From NCBI GenBank assembly GCA_016297325.1, contig JAEDGW010000053.1, positions 1-17,850 of the forward strand: a DNA stretch of 17,850 nt, read 5' to 3'. Source of the DNA: Coprococcus sp. GTDB lineage: Bacteria > Bacillota > Clostridia > Lachnospirales > Lachnospiraceae. The first letter of the stretch is position 1. Every line of letters begins with the position of its first letter. Shown here piece after piece: positions 7,519 to 14,596 of the stretch. Made by a program: the position numbers and the translations under genes. Below the pieces are notes generated by a model. That model had not been told where the DNA came from. It worked only from the letters and a program-made list of their open reading frames with translations, and did not search any database.

Positions 7519-9009
7519 TCACTTTGGTGTTTTAGGTGAATTTATAGATTTATATATAGAATATGTATCATCAGAATCCTTGGTGTTCATAAATATCACT
7601 TCATCCCTTGTCTTTATCATGATGATGGGCAGGCAGTCTACGTATACATACATCTCACATTTGCCGTAGGTGCTGCTCTTGAAATGACCAATCAGGTATT
7701 CATCGGTGGCACCTCCGTTTGTGCGGACAAAATCATCATCTGGCAGTTCATCCAGAAGCTGAACCTCCTCAATGTCATCAAAGTATATCTCTGACGAGTA
7801 TATGGCGGCTGAGACTGTGAGCTTGTTGGAATCAAGCTGAGTGTCAATATGCACGTTTATGAACGGCACAAGTGCGCCTATCATCCAGGCGATGCAGGCG
7901 GTGATAAGGATATATGTAAGTCCTGTAAAAATCTTTGCGCCACGGGTGGCATAGTTAAATGTATAATTTCCGCTCTGCAATCTGTTCTGGACAAGCACAT
8001 GGGGGTCGGAAGGGTTGTAGTAATATCCGGTTTTCCAGTATTCATCGTCATCCACATACAGAGGCTGGGTGTCGGCTGCCAGCAGCTCGCGTTTTCTGCT
8101 CTGTGCCATGAGGAGAGGAGCAAAAAGTCCGATGGCCGCCAGTGTCTGGATAAATATGTAGACATAGAATGCGGAACTGCATAGTGAGACATCTGCAAGT
8201 GCACCTCTGAAATTCAGAATATCAGAAAGCGAAATTTGCTGGGACTTGCTGGCTGATGATATGCAGTGGATCAGGAAGTCAACGGCAACATATATCCATG
8301 CAATAGCATTTATCAATGATAGGAGCAGCATTGCAAGTCCTTTGTATATCTTCATGGTCTTGTTTATGGTCTGGTTGAGTTGGGGATCCGAGCTGTATAC
8401 AATTCGCTCGTGTCTGTTCACATATATGTGGAATATCATGGATGTCAGTGATATCAGGACAGAGCAGAGGCCCATTATTATCATTGTGGTTGATATGGTT
8501 GCACCTTTTCCTATTACAAATGGCAGCAGGCAAATAAGCTCCACAAGGAGTATTATTCCGTGATAATTGAAACTGATCTCGCTTTTGCCGATCTGGGCTG
8601 ACAGATTTGTATCAATGTAACGCTTCTTTTTCTGATCAGGTATTATCCAGTCATTTGCCAGCTTCAGGGCATACATTTTCCTGTGAGCAGAATTATTTGC
8701 ATATGTTATAAGAAAACAAAATGCGATCATCCAGATTGTGTATGCCAGTACGAATATAATGATCTCCCAGAACACGACAAAGCACAGGGCGGTTCCCAGA
8801 ATGAGATTTATCCAGAGAATCCGGTTCATCTTGCGTCTGGCAGTAGTGACGATACTCTGGACGGCTTCGTCTTCGCTGTGTTCCTTTGGAATGTGGACGC
8901 CCAGGAGCATTCCCTCGGTATACGAATAATTATTTGCGTATACGAACTTCATTATGAGCAGTATGAAGGAGTTCATAAACAGGAATATGATAAATAATGC
9001 TATGCTCAT
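7519..9009 (-). CDS. Multi-pass membrane protein, DUF1648/DUF5808 type
   Basis: This 496-residue inner-membrane protein of unknown function has about eight hydrophobic segments. They lie near residues 3-23, 64-82, 84-103, 153-168, 173-195, 235-255, 285-305 and 372-390. After the first helix it has LGVHIPKEHSEDEAVQSI, typical of this family. Around residues 317-360 is the DUF5808 signature: YVDDDEYWKTGYYYNPSDPH, then V-NR and NYTFNYA. A C-terminal domain of about 100 residues after the last helix is probably outside the helices. The start has AAAGGAG 6 to 8 bases upstream. It is the second gene of a two-gene unit behind a GntR/YtrA-type repressor, an arrangement common in Firmicutes. The repressor probably controls it, and a cell-envelope role is only a guess. 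Confidence 0.8.
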   Translation of the reverse strand: MSIALFIIFLFMNSFILLIMKFVYANNYSYTEGMLLGVHIPKEHSEDEAVQSIVTTARRKMNRILWINLILGTALCFVVFWEIIIFVLAYTIWMIAFCFLITYANNSAHRKMYALKLANDWIIPDQKKKRYIDTNLSAQIGKSEISFNYHGIILLVELICLLPFVIGKGATISTTMIIMGLCSVLISLTSMIFHIYVNRHERIVYSSDPQLNQTINKTMKIYKGLAMLLLSLINAIAWIYVAVDFLIHCISSASKSQQISLSDILNFRGALADVSLCSSAFYVYIFIQTLAAIGLFAPLLMAQSRKRELLAADTQPLYVDDDEYWKTGYYYNPSDPHVLVQNRLQSGNYTFNYATRGAKIFTGLTYILITACIAWMIGALVPFINVHIDTQLDSNKLTVSAAIYSSEIYFDDIEEVQLLDELPDDDFVRTNGGATDEYLIGHFKSSTYGKCEMYVYVDCLPIIMIKTRDEVIFMNTKDSDDTYSIYKSINSPKTPK

Positions 9010-9120
9010 ACGCGGCTCCTTTCTGGTGCTTTAGATGGGTATTTGTTCGCTTATTTGTTGAGTGAGTACATTTACTCTAGTGATAGTTATACTGGTTTAT
9101 GGGTATGTAAATCAGTTGTG

Positions 9121-9510
9121 TTATATTACGGTGGTCGGGGGCTTCATTTTGGAATATACTTGATTGCACAACTTGAGAAAATCTTTCCGGTTAATTCCGG
9201 TTATGCTTGCCTCGGCAGACAGAAGTTCCAACTCTGACTCCAGCTTGTCACGGAACTCGGCGTTCATATTGATATTTTCCGATACAAATGCCCCGAGCCT
9301 TCTGTCAGTTCTGATATATCCCTCATTTTTGAGTATCTGATAAGTCTTATTCACAGTCATGGTGTTCACGCCGGCATCCGCCGCAAGCTGTCTCACAGTG
9401 GGAAGTTTTTCGCCCGGCTGTATCTCGCCTTTGCCGATTCCCTTTACTATCTGATTGCGCAGTTGCACATAGATGGGCGTATCGCTGCTCATGTCAAGCT
9501 CTATGATCAT
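9121..9510 (-). CDS. GntR-family transcriptional regulator, YtrA subfamily
   Basis: This 129-residue regulator has a winged helix-turn-helix in residues of about 10-80: PIYVQLRNQIVKGIGKGEIQ, PGEKLPTVRQLAADAGVNTM, TVNKTYQILKNEGYI and a wing ending GAFVS. The short C-terminal helical part (about 50 residues) is the YtrA-type dimerisation arm and has no large effector domain. ATG 9510 has GGAGGA about 8 bases upstream. It precedes the membrane-protein gene with a 111-base gap that holds no feature I can name. A palindrome overlaps its own promoter, so it is probably an autorepressor. The inducer is unknown; YtrA-type proteins often respond to cell-wall stress, but nothing in this sequence shows that. 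Confidence 0.9.
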   Translation of the reverse strand: MIIELDMSSDTPIYVQLRNQIVKGIGKGEIQPGEKLPTVRQLAADAGVNTMTVNKTYQILKNEGYIRTDRRLGAFVSENINMNAEFRDKLESELELLSAEASITGINRKDFLKLCNQVYSKMKPPTTVI

Positions 9511-9525
9511 GTGGTGGTCCTCCTT

Positions 9526-9574
9526 TTGTATTATCTGTATTATAATATATAATACAAGATATATAGTAAGTCAA
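9526..9574 (-). promoter_or_regulatory. GntR-gene promoter with palindromic operator
   Basis: On the minus strand there is a -35 TTGACT (9574-9569) and, 17 bases on, an AT-rich -10 TATATA (9551-9546). Overlapping the -10 is an 8-bp perfect inverted repeat, TGTATTAT (9536-9543) with ATAATACA (9549-9556), separated by 5 bases. A second TTGTATTAT at 9526-9534 also pairs with ATAATACAA (9549-9557). This layout fits autorepression by the GntR protein. Confidence 0.65.
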
Positions 9575-9680
9575 CTATAAGAGACATACTTTTCGAGTTT
9601 CGTAAGTTTTAGCGACAGCCATAAAGACTTTGTGTCAGCATGGACTTTGGTTCGCTATGCATGTAAATAAAAAATCACCT

Positions 9681-9714
9681 GTGAGTATATTGATTACCCA
9701 CAGATGATACTCAC
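9681..9714 (-). terminator. Hairpin at the end of a minus-strand gene remnant
   Basis: GTGAGTAT (9681-9688) and ATACTCAC (9707-9714) form an 8-bp perfect stem. In the minus direction it is followed by AGGTGATTTTTT. It overlaps the 3' end of the remnant frame 9694-9840, so it is probably the terminator of that lost gene. Confidence 0.45.
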
Positions 9715-9840
9715 CAACCTTTCCTCATATTCGTTGCCATCCGCAATATGTTTAATGATCCTGTTTATGTAATTCACTATATCTAAAAGTTCTTCCGGTA
9801 ACAATTCGTTGTCCTGGTATGAAATTATGGGTTCGGTTTT
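9694..9840 (-). pseudogene. C-terminal remnant of an unrecognised minus-strand gene
   Basis: An open minus-strand frame of 48 codons lies between a TAA at 9843-9841 and its own stop TAA at 9696-9694, with no start codon. It reads like real protein: PIISYQDNELLPEELLDIVN, then YINRIIKHIADGNEYEERLV, then SIICG. It is acidic and helical, and is followed by a terminator-like hairpin. This is what the tail of a decayed gene would look like. I cannot name the family. Confidence 0.35.
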
Positions 9841-9870
9841 TTATTGTTTATATTTATTTAATTGTATTTT

Positions 9871-9960
9871 CTAAAATCTATGTGTTATATTTCTTTCATC
9901 ATTGTGTGTGTAATTCAAAAACTGATCTTTGCAGTATTCACTGCGATTATCACCAAACAT
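9871..9960 (-). pseudogene. Short minus-strand frame, possibly another piece of the decayed gene
   Basis: ATG at 9960 to TAG at 9871 encodes 29 residues beginning MFGDNRSEYCKDQFLNYTHN. No ribosome binding site is visible upstream. It lies just ahead of, and on the same strand as, the 9694-9840 remnant, in different sequence context from the AT-rich spacer between them. It may be a second fragment of the same lost gene or a chance frame. Confidence 0.2.
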
Positions 9961-9991
9961 TTTAATTTAATATGGAGACGGTGGAGGTATG

Positions 9992-10020
9992 TTGCCGCTC
10001 AGGTTTTGCTATAGTATAAT
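9992..10020 (+). promoter_or_regulatory. Promoter of the Rpn-hydrolase genes
   Basis: TTGCCG (9992-9997), a 17-base spacer and TATAAT (10015-10020) make a good sigma-A-type promoter. The start would be near 10027, giving a leader of about 78 bases before ATG 10105. Confidence 0.65.
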
Positions 10021-10104
10021 TATAAAAGATATTGGTATAAATTCATGCAATTATCCTCTATTGGTTTCCTTGATTTTCACAGAAATAAGAGGAGGAAGTT
10101 ATGC

Positions 10105-10779
10105 ATGGGAGAAAAAGACATAGCAGAAAAGATATTGGCAGATTATAATGATGTATTTGCAGATATAGTAAATGTATTGTTATTCGATGGAAAACCAATT
10201 GTTGATGAGAATATGCTGGAGAGTATAAAGGATAAAAGCCAGTATAAAACAGATGGTGAGATCCATCAGGAAGAGCGAGATGTATCAAAGGTTCTAAAGG
10301 GAAAGAATGTACATATAGCTTTCATTGGATTTGAACATCAGACAGATGTAGATTCAAAGGAGGCTTTGCGTGTTATATCATATGATGGGGCTGCATATAA
10401 AAGGCAATTGCTTGTGAAGAGTGGAGAAATATACCCAGTTGTTACAATTGTGCTTTATTTCGGACAAAAAAGATGGATAAAGGGGCGGTCTCTCTACGAC
10501 ATTCTTGATATAACGGATGAGTGGAAACCATATGTCAGTGACTATAAAATAAATATATTTGAGATAGCTTATCTTACACCGGATCAGGTTAGCGGAAACA
10601 AAGGAGGTTTGAGAAATATGTGTGAGGTGCTTGACAGAGCGGAAGCCAGGGGTGAGGCGAGAGGAGAATTAAAAGGTGCAGTGAGGGCATATTTGGATGT
10701 GAAGATTCCGATAGAAGAGATAGCGGAGAAATTGAACATATCAGTGGAGGAAGTACAGAACATAGCCGACACACTGTAG
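10105..10779 (+). CDS. Rpn/YhgA-type PD-(D/E)XK nuclease, internally shortened
   Basis: A 224-residue member of the recombination-promoting nuclease / putative transposase family. ATG 10105 (MGEKDIAEKILADYNDVFAD) is chosen over the upstream ATG at 10045 because AGGAGGA lies 8 bases before it and MGEKDIAEK is a typical family start. Nuclease-core candidates are D59 in QEERD and E77-x-Q79 in GFEHQT. YDGAAYKRQLL, YPVVTIVLYFG and PYVSDYKINIFEIAYLTPDQV follow. Family members of this kind normally continue with some 60-70 residues before the tail. Here the text jumps from PDQV to SGNKGGLRNMCEVLDRAEAR, which looks like an in-frame internal deletion. The tail has the usual EARGEARGE helix and a C-terminal HTH-like IPIEEIAEKLNISVEEV. 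Activity may therefore be altered or lost. Confidence 0.85.
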   Translation: MGEKDIAEKILADYNDVFADIVNVLLFDGKPIVDENMLESIKDKSQYKTDGEIHQEERDVSKVLKGKNVHIAFIGFEHQTDVDSKEALRVISYDGAAYKRQLLVKSGEIYPVVTIVLYFGQKRWIKGRSLYDILDITDEWKPYVSDYKINIFEIAYLTPDQVSGNKGGLRNMCEVLDRAEARGEARGELKGAVRAYLDVKIPIEEIAEKLNISVEEVQNIADTL

Positions 10780-10792
10780 GAGATGAACAGAC

Positions 10793-11458
10793 ATGCAGAT
10801 ACACACACTTATATCTTCGGAAAATGGGCCGATCATACTTTGGGTCATGTATCCGCACAGGGTAGATGATCTGGAGCACACAGCGGATTCCATAAGAGAG
10901 CTGGTAGGCGAAGAACAGTTTACACTTGCTGCCATACAGATAGATGACTGGAACAGGGATCTCTCACCGTGGAGATCGGATGAGGTTGATGGATCATTTG
11001 CCGGAGAGGCAGGCCGGACGCTGGATTATATAGAACAGCAGGTTGTACCACAGATGAATATTGGATGCAAATCGAACAGACCTCTTTATATCATGGGCTA
11101 CTCACTTGCCGGGCTTTTTGCACTTTGGGCAATGTACCAGACGGATATATTTGCCGGATGCGCCACGTGTTCGGGTTCAATGTGGTATCCGGGTTTTGTA
11201 GAATATGTGAATAGCCAGCCGACACTTACGGGCAAACATATATACATCAGCCTTGGTGGTAAGGAATCAAGGACAACCGACAGACTCATGGCAACTGTGG
11301 CGGATCGTACAAAGGAGATTTATGAACTTCTCAAAAAAGACAATGATGTCATATATGAGATAAATCCAGGTGGACATTTTGCAGACTCCGGGAAGAGACT
11401 GGCGAAGGCTGTGAAGTGGATAGAGAAGATAAATACACATAATGCGTATACGTATTGA
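10793..11458 (+). CDS. Alpha/beta hydrolase (esterase-like)
   Basis: This 221-residue cytoplasmic protein has no signal peptide or membrane segment. The nucleophile elbow is GYSLAG with S104. The likely acid is E158 in SLGGKES, and the histidine is H195 in NPGGHFAD, giving a Ser-Glu/Asp-His triad in the right order. The overall shape (short N-terminal strands, elbow, SGSMWYPGF, GGKE, GGHF) resembles the esterase D / IroE-like group, but the substrate cannot be read from the sequence. AGGAG lies 10 bases before ATG 10793, and the gene begins 13 bases after the Rpn gene, so the two are likely co-transcribed. Its last codons (THNAYTY) lie in the left arm of the hicAB operator, and its TGA stop overlaps the hicA -35 box. 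Confidence 0.82.
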   Translation: MQIHTLISSENGPIILWVMYPHRVDDLEHTADSIRELVGEEQFTLAAIQIDDWNRDLSPWRSDEVDGSFAGEAGRTLDYIEQQVVPQMNIGCKSNRPLYIMGYSLAGLFALWAMYQTDIFAGCATCSGSMWYPGFVEYVNSQPTLTGKHIYISLGGKESRTTDRLMATVADRTKEIYELLKKDNDVIYEINPGGHFADSGKRLAKAVKWIEKINTHNAYTY

Positions 11459-11483
11459 CAAGTATGCGCATTATGTGTATAAT
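11433..11483 (+). promoter_or_regulatory. Consensus hicAB promoter inside a 14-bp inverted repeat
   Basis: TTGACA (11455-11460), a 17-base spacer and TATAAT (11478-11483) form a perfect consensus promoter. A 14-bp perfect inverted repeat, ATACACATAATGCG (11433-11446) with CGCATTATGTGTAT (11467-11480), has its right arm in the spacer and first part of the -10 and its left arm just upstream of the -35. HicB or the HicAB complex probably binds here to repress transcription; that is inferred from the family. Confidence 0.8.
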
Positions 11484-11505
11484 ACAAATAAAAAGGAGGG
11501 ATTGA

Positions 11506-11688
11506 ATGACCGTCAGGGAACTGGAAAAAATAATTAATGATGACGGTTGGTATTTGGTAAAACAAGTTGGATCGCATAAACAATACAAGCATCCAGATAA
11601 AAAAGGAAAAGTAACAATACCTAATCATCGAGGGGATGTGGATATTAAAACCGCAAACTCAATACTTAAGCAGGCAGGATTACGATAA
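11506..11688 (+). CDS. hicA: HicA toxin, mRNA interferase
   Basis: A 60-residue protein of normal HicA length with the dsRBD-like fold: MTVRELEKIINDDGWYLVKQ, then VGSHKQYKHPDKKGKVTIPN, then HRGDVDIKTANSILKQAGLR. The catalytic histidine is H24 in GSHKQYKH. HicA cleaves mRNA when freed from HicB. GGAGGG sits about 8 bases before ATG 11506. It is followed by hicB after 64 bases, a wider gap than usual, and the active-site residue is intact, so the toxin looks functional. Confidence 0.93.
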   Translation: MTVRELEKIINDDGWYLVKQVGSHKQYKHPDKKGKVTIPNHRGDVDIKTANSILKQAGLR

Positions 11689-11752
11689 TCTTGCATCCAA
11701 ATGTTGTGATTAGGCTTATACATATATTTTTAGTAGAAAGAGGGTGGAACTG

Positions 11753-12148
11753 ATGAAATTAATATATCCGGCTATTTTTTCTCCGTGTATGGAAAAGGAA
11801 GGGTATACAGTAGAGGTTCCTGATCTTCCTGGTTGTGTAACTGAGGGAGATGATTTGGCAGATGCCATTGAGATGGCTACGGATGCTGCCAGTGGATGGA
11901 TTCTGGGAGAGCTGGAAGATGGAAATAATATACCAAGTCCTTCACAGCGTAAAGACATACAAACAGATGATGATAGTTTTATAAATATGTTAGTTTTAGA
12001 TATGGATGCGTATTCTGAAAAATATGGAAGTAAGGCGGTGCGTAAGAATATTACGATACCTGCATGGCTTAACACTTATGGGGAAAAGAATCATATAAAT
12101 TTTTCAAAAGTATTGCAGGATGCCCTATTAAAGCAGGCAAAAGGATAA
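11753..12148 (+). CDS. hicB: HicB antitoxin
   Basis: A 131-residue antitoxin. The N-terminal half (residues 1-75) is the degenerate RNase H-like HicB fold: YPAIFSPCMEKEGYTVEVPD, LPGCVTEGDDLADAIEMATD and AASGWILGELEDG. The C-terminal part, RKNITIPAWLNTYGEKNHIN then FSKVLQDALL, is a ribbon-helix-helix DNA-binding motif, so the protein both neutralises HicA and represses the operon. ATG 11753 is preferred to the in-frame GTG at 11744 because AAAGAGGG lies 8 bases before the ATG and overlaps the GTG. It ends just before a strong bidirectional terminator. Confidence 0.92.
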   Translation: MKLIYPAIFSPCMEKEGYTVEVPDLPGCVTEGDDLADAIEMATDAASGWILGELEDGNNIPSPSQRKDIQTDDDSFINMLVLDMDAYSEKYGSKAVRKNITIPAWLNTYGEKNHINFSKVLQDALLKQAKG

Positions 12149-12150
12149 CA

Positions 12151-12179
12151 AAAGCACAGGAGAAAAACTCCTGTGCTTT
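12151..12179. terminator. Bidirectional terminator between hicB and feoB
   Basis: A 12-bp perfect stem, AAAGCACAGGAG (12151-12162) with CTCCTGTGCTTT (12168-12179), has a 5-base A loop. It lies between the convergent hicAB and feoAB operons, with T-rich ends in both directions. Confidence 0.9.
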
Positions 12180-12185
12180 ATTACG

Positions 12186-14093
12186 TTAGAACACCAGCAG
12201 ACCTATATGATAAACAATGCATGAGATGACCAGCGCTGCCAGCGTGTAGAACACGCCGATCTTAGCAGTCCATTTCACTGAGTGTGTCTCCCTTGCAGTA
12301 GCGGCGAGTGCGCTGATGCAAGGCATGTTGAAGCTGATGGCAAATATAAAGGCAAGTCCCTCCGCCTTTGTGAAGTTGGCTGCGAGGATATTGGATATGT
12401 CTGCAGAGCTGCCCGCTGTCTTTGCGCCAAATGTAGAGCTGACGAGATTTCCACCTGCTCCGTACAGTGTGTTCAGCACTCCAAGTAAAGATTCCTTAGA
12501 GATCGCCGATGCACAGAAAGCGAGAAATGCCTGCCATTTGAGCCCAAAGAACATGGTAACAGGCTCAATGAGCTTGCCCAGCTTATACAGAATACTGCTC
12601 TCCTGATTTCCTCCAAATCCATATGTAAGTACAAAGAAGACTATGGAAACCAGAGAGATAACCCTGATTGCTCTCAGGAATATATCAATTGTTCTCTGGA
12701 AAGTCACATATAAAGTGTTACGGATATTTTGCTTGTGGTAAGGCGGAAGCTCCATGATGAGTCCGACACGCTCCTCCTTTGGTGAGAGCGAATTGCCAAA
12801 TATTTTGTATACCAGCCACATCATGAGGAACATGAACAGGAAGATGGATACAACCACCAGGAATCCGCCGGTGCTTCCGAACAGAGCCATGGCTATGGTC
12901 GGTACAACAGAGAGTGTGGCTCCGCATGGAACTGCCCACGACATGGCGATGGCGAGAACACGCTGTCCCCAGTTGTCAACTACTCGTGTACCTGTGGTTC
13001 CGGCTATAGTACAGCCAAGTCCCATGAAAAATGGCATGATGGTCTTGCCCTGGAGTCCCACCTTGGACATGGTGTGATCAAACAGGAAGGAGATGCGCGC
13101 AAGGTATCCGGTCTCCTCCATCAGGTTGAAGCCAAGGGTTATTCCCAGGACAAATGATGCCATCATTAGGGCAAAGTAGAGTACGTTTACAAGCACATCA
13201 CATATAAGTGATATGAGAAGAGGGTGTACTCCTACATTTGCCATGAATTTACGAAGTAGTTCGGCGATATGTGTCAGAAGCAGCGACGGTATTCCGGCGG
13301 CAACTCCAGCAAATAGCATAGACAGCAGGAAGATGCCGAGTATAATTCCAAATGCCATGATCTTGCCCTTCACAGGTGAAAGCGCTATCCGGTCAAATTT
13401 GGAATAGGCGTCCGCGCTGGTCTTGGCAGTGGTCAGAACTCCATCCAGCAAAGTATCGATGAATGCTATCTTTTTCTCGGCGGAGGCCATGGTATCGCCA
13501 TTGATGACCGGCTTTTGATCCAGACTTTTTTCTATGGTCTCATAAAGCTTGCGATAATCTTTCTTCTGTATCGCTGACATTGGCACCACAGGGAGTCCAA
13601 GCTTATCCTCAAGGAGTCTGGTATCGATTGCGATTCCCTGTCCATTTGCGACATCCATCATGTTCAGTATCAGAACTGCGGGAACCTTGCTTCCGACAAA
13701 ATCCGCCAGCATATACAGACTTCGCTTGAGCTGTGACGCATCCGCCAGAACGAGGACAAGGTCGGCATTTCCCGAGTTTATGTAATCTTTTGTGATGACC
13801 TCCGCGTCAGAACCTGCGGACAGAGAATAACTTCCCGGAAGGTCGGCCAGGATCATGCGTTTGCCGTTCCATTTGAACTCCCCTTCCTTCTGGTCAACAG
13901 TCTTACCCGGCCAGTTTCCGACATGCTGGTGCGAGCCTGTCATCATATTGAATATGGTGGATTTACCGGCATTTGGCTGTCCAAGCAAGGCTATGACCGG
14001 CGTGCCAGCGTCTCTGCGGTAAAAGCTGTTGGCACCATGACTTTTATTGTTGTTGCATTTTTTGTTTGCTGTGCATGCATCACAGTTACTCAT
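12186..14093 (-). CDS. feoB: Ferrous iron transporter FeoB
   Basis: A 635-residue inner-membrane Fe(II) transporter with an N-terminal GTPase. G1 is GQPNAGKS (38-45), G2 the threonine in NWPGKTVD (T65), G3 DLPG (84-87) and G4 NMMD (144-147). The membrane part follows, with the paired Gate segments (GITLGFNLMEETGYLARISF, MPFFMGLGCTIAGTTGTRVV, then CASAISKESLLG) and ends in a hydrophobic helix. Before the GTPase is a Cys-containing head, MSNCDACTANKKC. ATG 14093 is chosen over GTG 14102 because AGGAGG (14107-14102) lies 8 bases before the ATG and overlaps the GTG. The start lies inside the end of feoA, so translation is coupled. Length is at the short end for the family but the domains are complete. 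Confidence 0.95.
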   Translation of the reverse strand: MSNCDACTANKKCNNNKSHGANSFYRRDAGTPVIALLGQPNAGKSTIFNMMTGSHQHVGNWPGKTVDQKEGEFKWNGKRMILADLPGSYSLSAGSDAEVITKDYINSGNADLVLVLADASQLKRSLYMLADFVGSKVPAVLILNMMDVANGQGIAIDTRLLEDKLGLPVVPMSAIQKKDYRKLYETIEKSLDQKPVINGDTMASAEKKIAFIDTLLDGVLTTAKTSADAYSKFDRIALSPVKGKIMAFGIILGIFLLSMLFAGVAAGIPSLLLTHIAELLRKFMANVGVHPLLISLICDVLVNVLYFALMMASFVLGITLGFNLMEETGYLARISFLFDHTMSKVGLQGKTIMPFFMGLGCTIAGTTGTRVVDNWGQRVLAIAMSWAVPCGATLSVVPTIAMALFGSTGGFLVVVSIFLFMFLMMWLVYKIFGNSLSPKEERVGLIMELPPYHKQNIRNTLYVTFQRTIDIFLRAIRVISLVSIVFFVLTYGFGGNQESSILYKLGKLIEPVTMFFGLKWQAFLAFCASAISKESLLGVLNTLYGAGGNLVSSTFGAKTAGSSADISNILAANFTKAEGLAFIFAISFNMPCISALAATARETHSVKWTAKIGVFYTLAALVISCIVYHIGLLVF

Positions 14094-14325
14094 CTTCCGC
14101 ACCTCCTACAATGATTTTCGTACTTTCCCCTCTTCCTATGGCGACCAGTGTGTCTCTTGCAAATATCAGAACGGGCTGCTTTTTATTGTTCTGGCATACC
14201 TCAATCTGGCTTCCGCACATCAGCCCCATAGATGACAGTCTGTTTACCAGTCTGGACTCATCCTTTATCTCTCTGATGAGGTAGCTTTTTCCGGGCGCAG
14301 CCTCGGACAGTGTGACCATGCTCAT
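14086..14325 (-). CDS. feoA: FeoA, ferrous iron transport accessory protein
   Basis: A 79-residue SH3-like cytoplasmic protein thought to assist FeoB. It shows the family order of a start SMVTLSEAAPGKSYLIREI, then LVNRLSSMGLMCGSQIEVCQ, then PVLIFARDTLVAIGRGESTK. AGGAGG lies 7 bases before ATG 14325. Its last codons overlap the first codons of feoB and carry the feoB ribosome binding site, so the two are one operon. Confidence 0.93.
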   Translation of the reverse strand: MSMVTLSEAAPGKSYLIREIKDESRLVNRLSSMGLMCGSQIEVCQNNKKQPVLIFARDTLVAIGRGESTKIIVGGAEDE

Positions 14326-14368
14326 CTCAATTCCTCCTTGTTTTATACAGTAGTTTTTTGAATCTTCT

Positions 14369-14410
14369 TAAAGATCTTTATACCTATAAGCACCGAAGTT
14401 TCTAGGTCAA
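14369..14410 (-). promoter_or_regulatory. Possible feoAB promoter with a palindrome at the start site
   Basis: On the minus strand, TTGACC (14410-14405), a 16-base spacer and TATAGG (14388-14383) form a plausible promoter. The perfect 12-bp palindrome TAAAGATCTTTA (14369-14380) falls at the predicted start of transcription, where a repressor could act. It is not a textbook Fur or DtxR box. Confidence 0.4.
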
Positions 14411-14449
14411 ATCAGTATGTTGTCGGTAAATGCATCCATATGGTAGAAA

Positions 14450-14575
14450 GTTAGATACATCTAACAACAAATAAACTCCTTGAATACTAGCAAATGAAGG
14501 GATGTGTGTAAAATCTATATGGTTATTTTGAATCCAAATAGCAATAAATTTGCCAAACTGATTGTTATTTGGATT
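14450..14575. promoter_or_regulatory. Two inverted repeats between feoAB and the AraC gene
   Basis: GTTAGAT-AC-ATCTAAC at 14450-14465 has 7-bp arms and a 2-base centre, the size of a regulator site. Farther right, AATCCAAATAGCAAT (14531-14545) and ATTGTTATTTGGATT (14561-14575) are inverted copies with one mismatch, 15 bases apart and about 21 bases before the AraC start. Either could be an operator in this divergent intergenic region. The second could also be an RNA hairpin in the araC leader. Confidence 0.45.
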
Positions 14576-14596
14576 TTCTGATGATAAAATGTGCGC

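Noticed and set aside
7849..8997. Plus-strand frames opposite the DUF5808 membrane protein
   Set aside because: They are antisense to a protein with coherent membrane helices and the DUF5808 signature.
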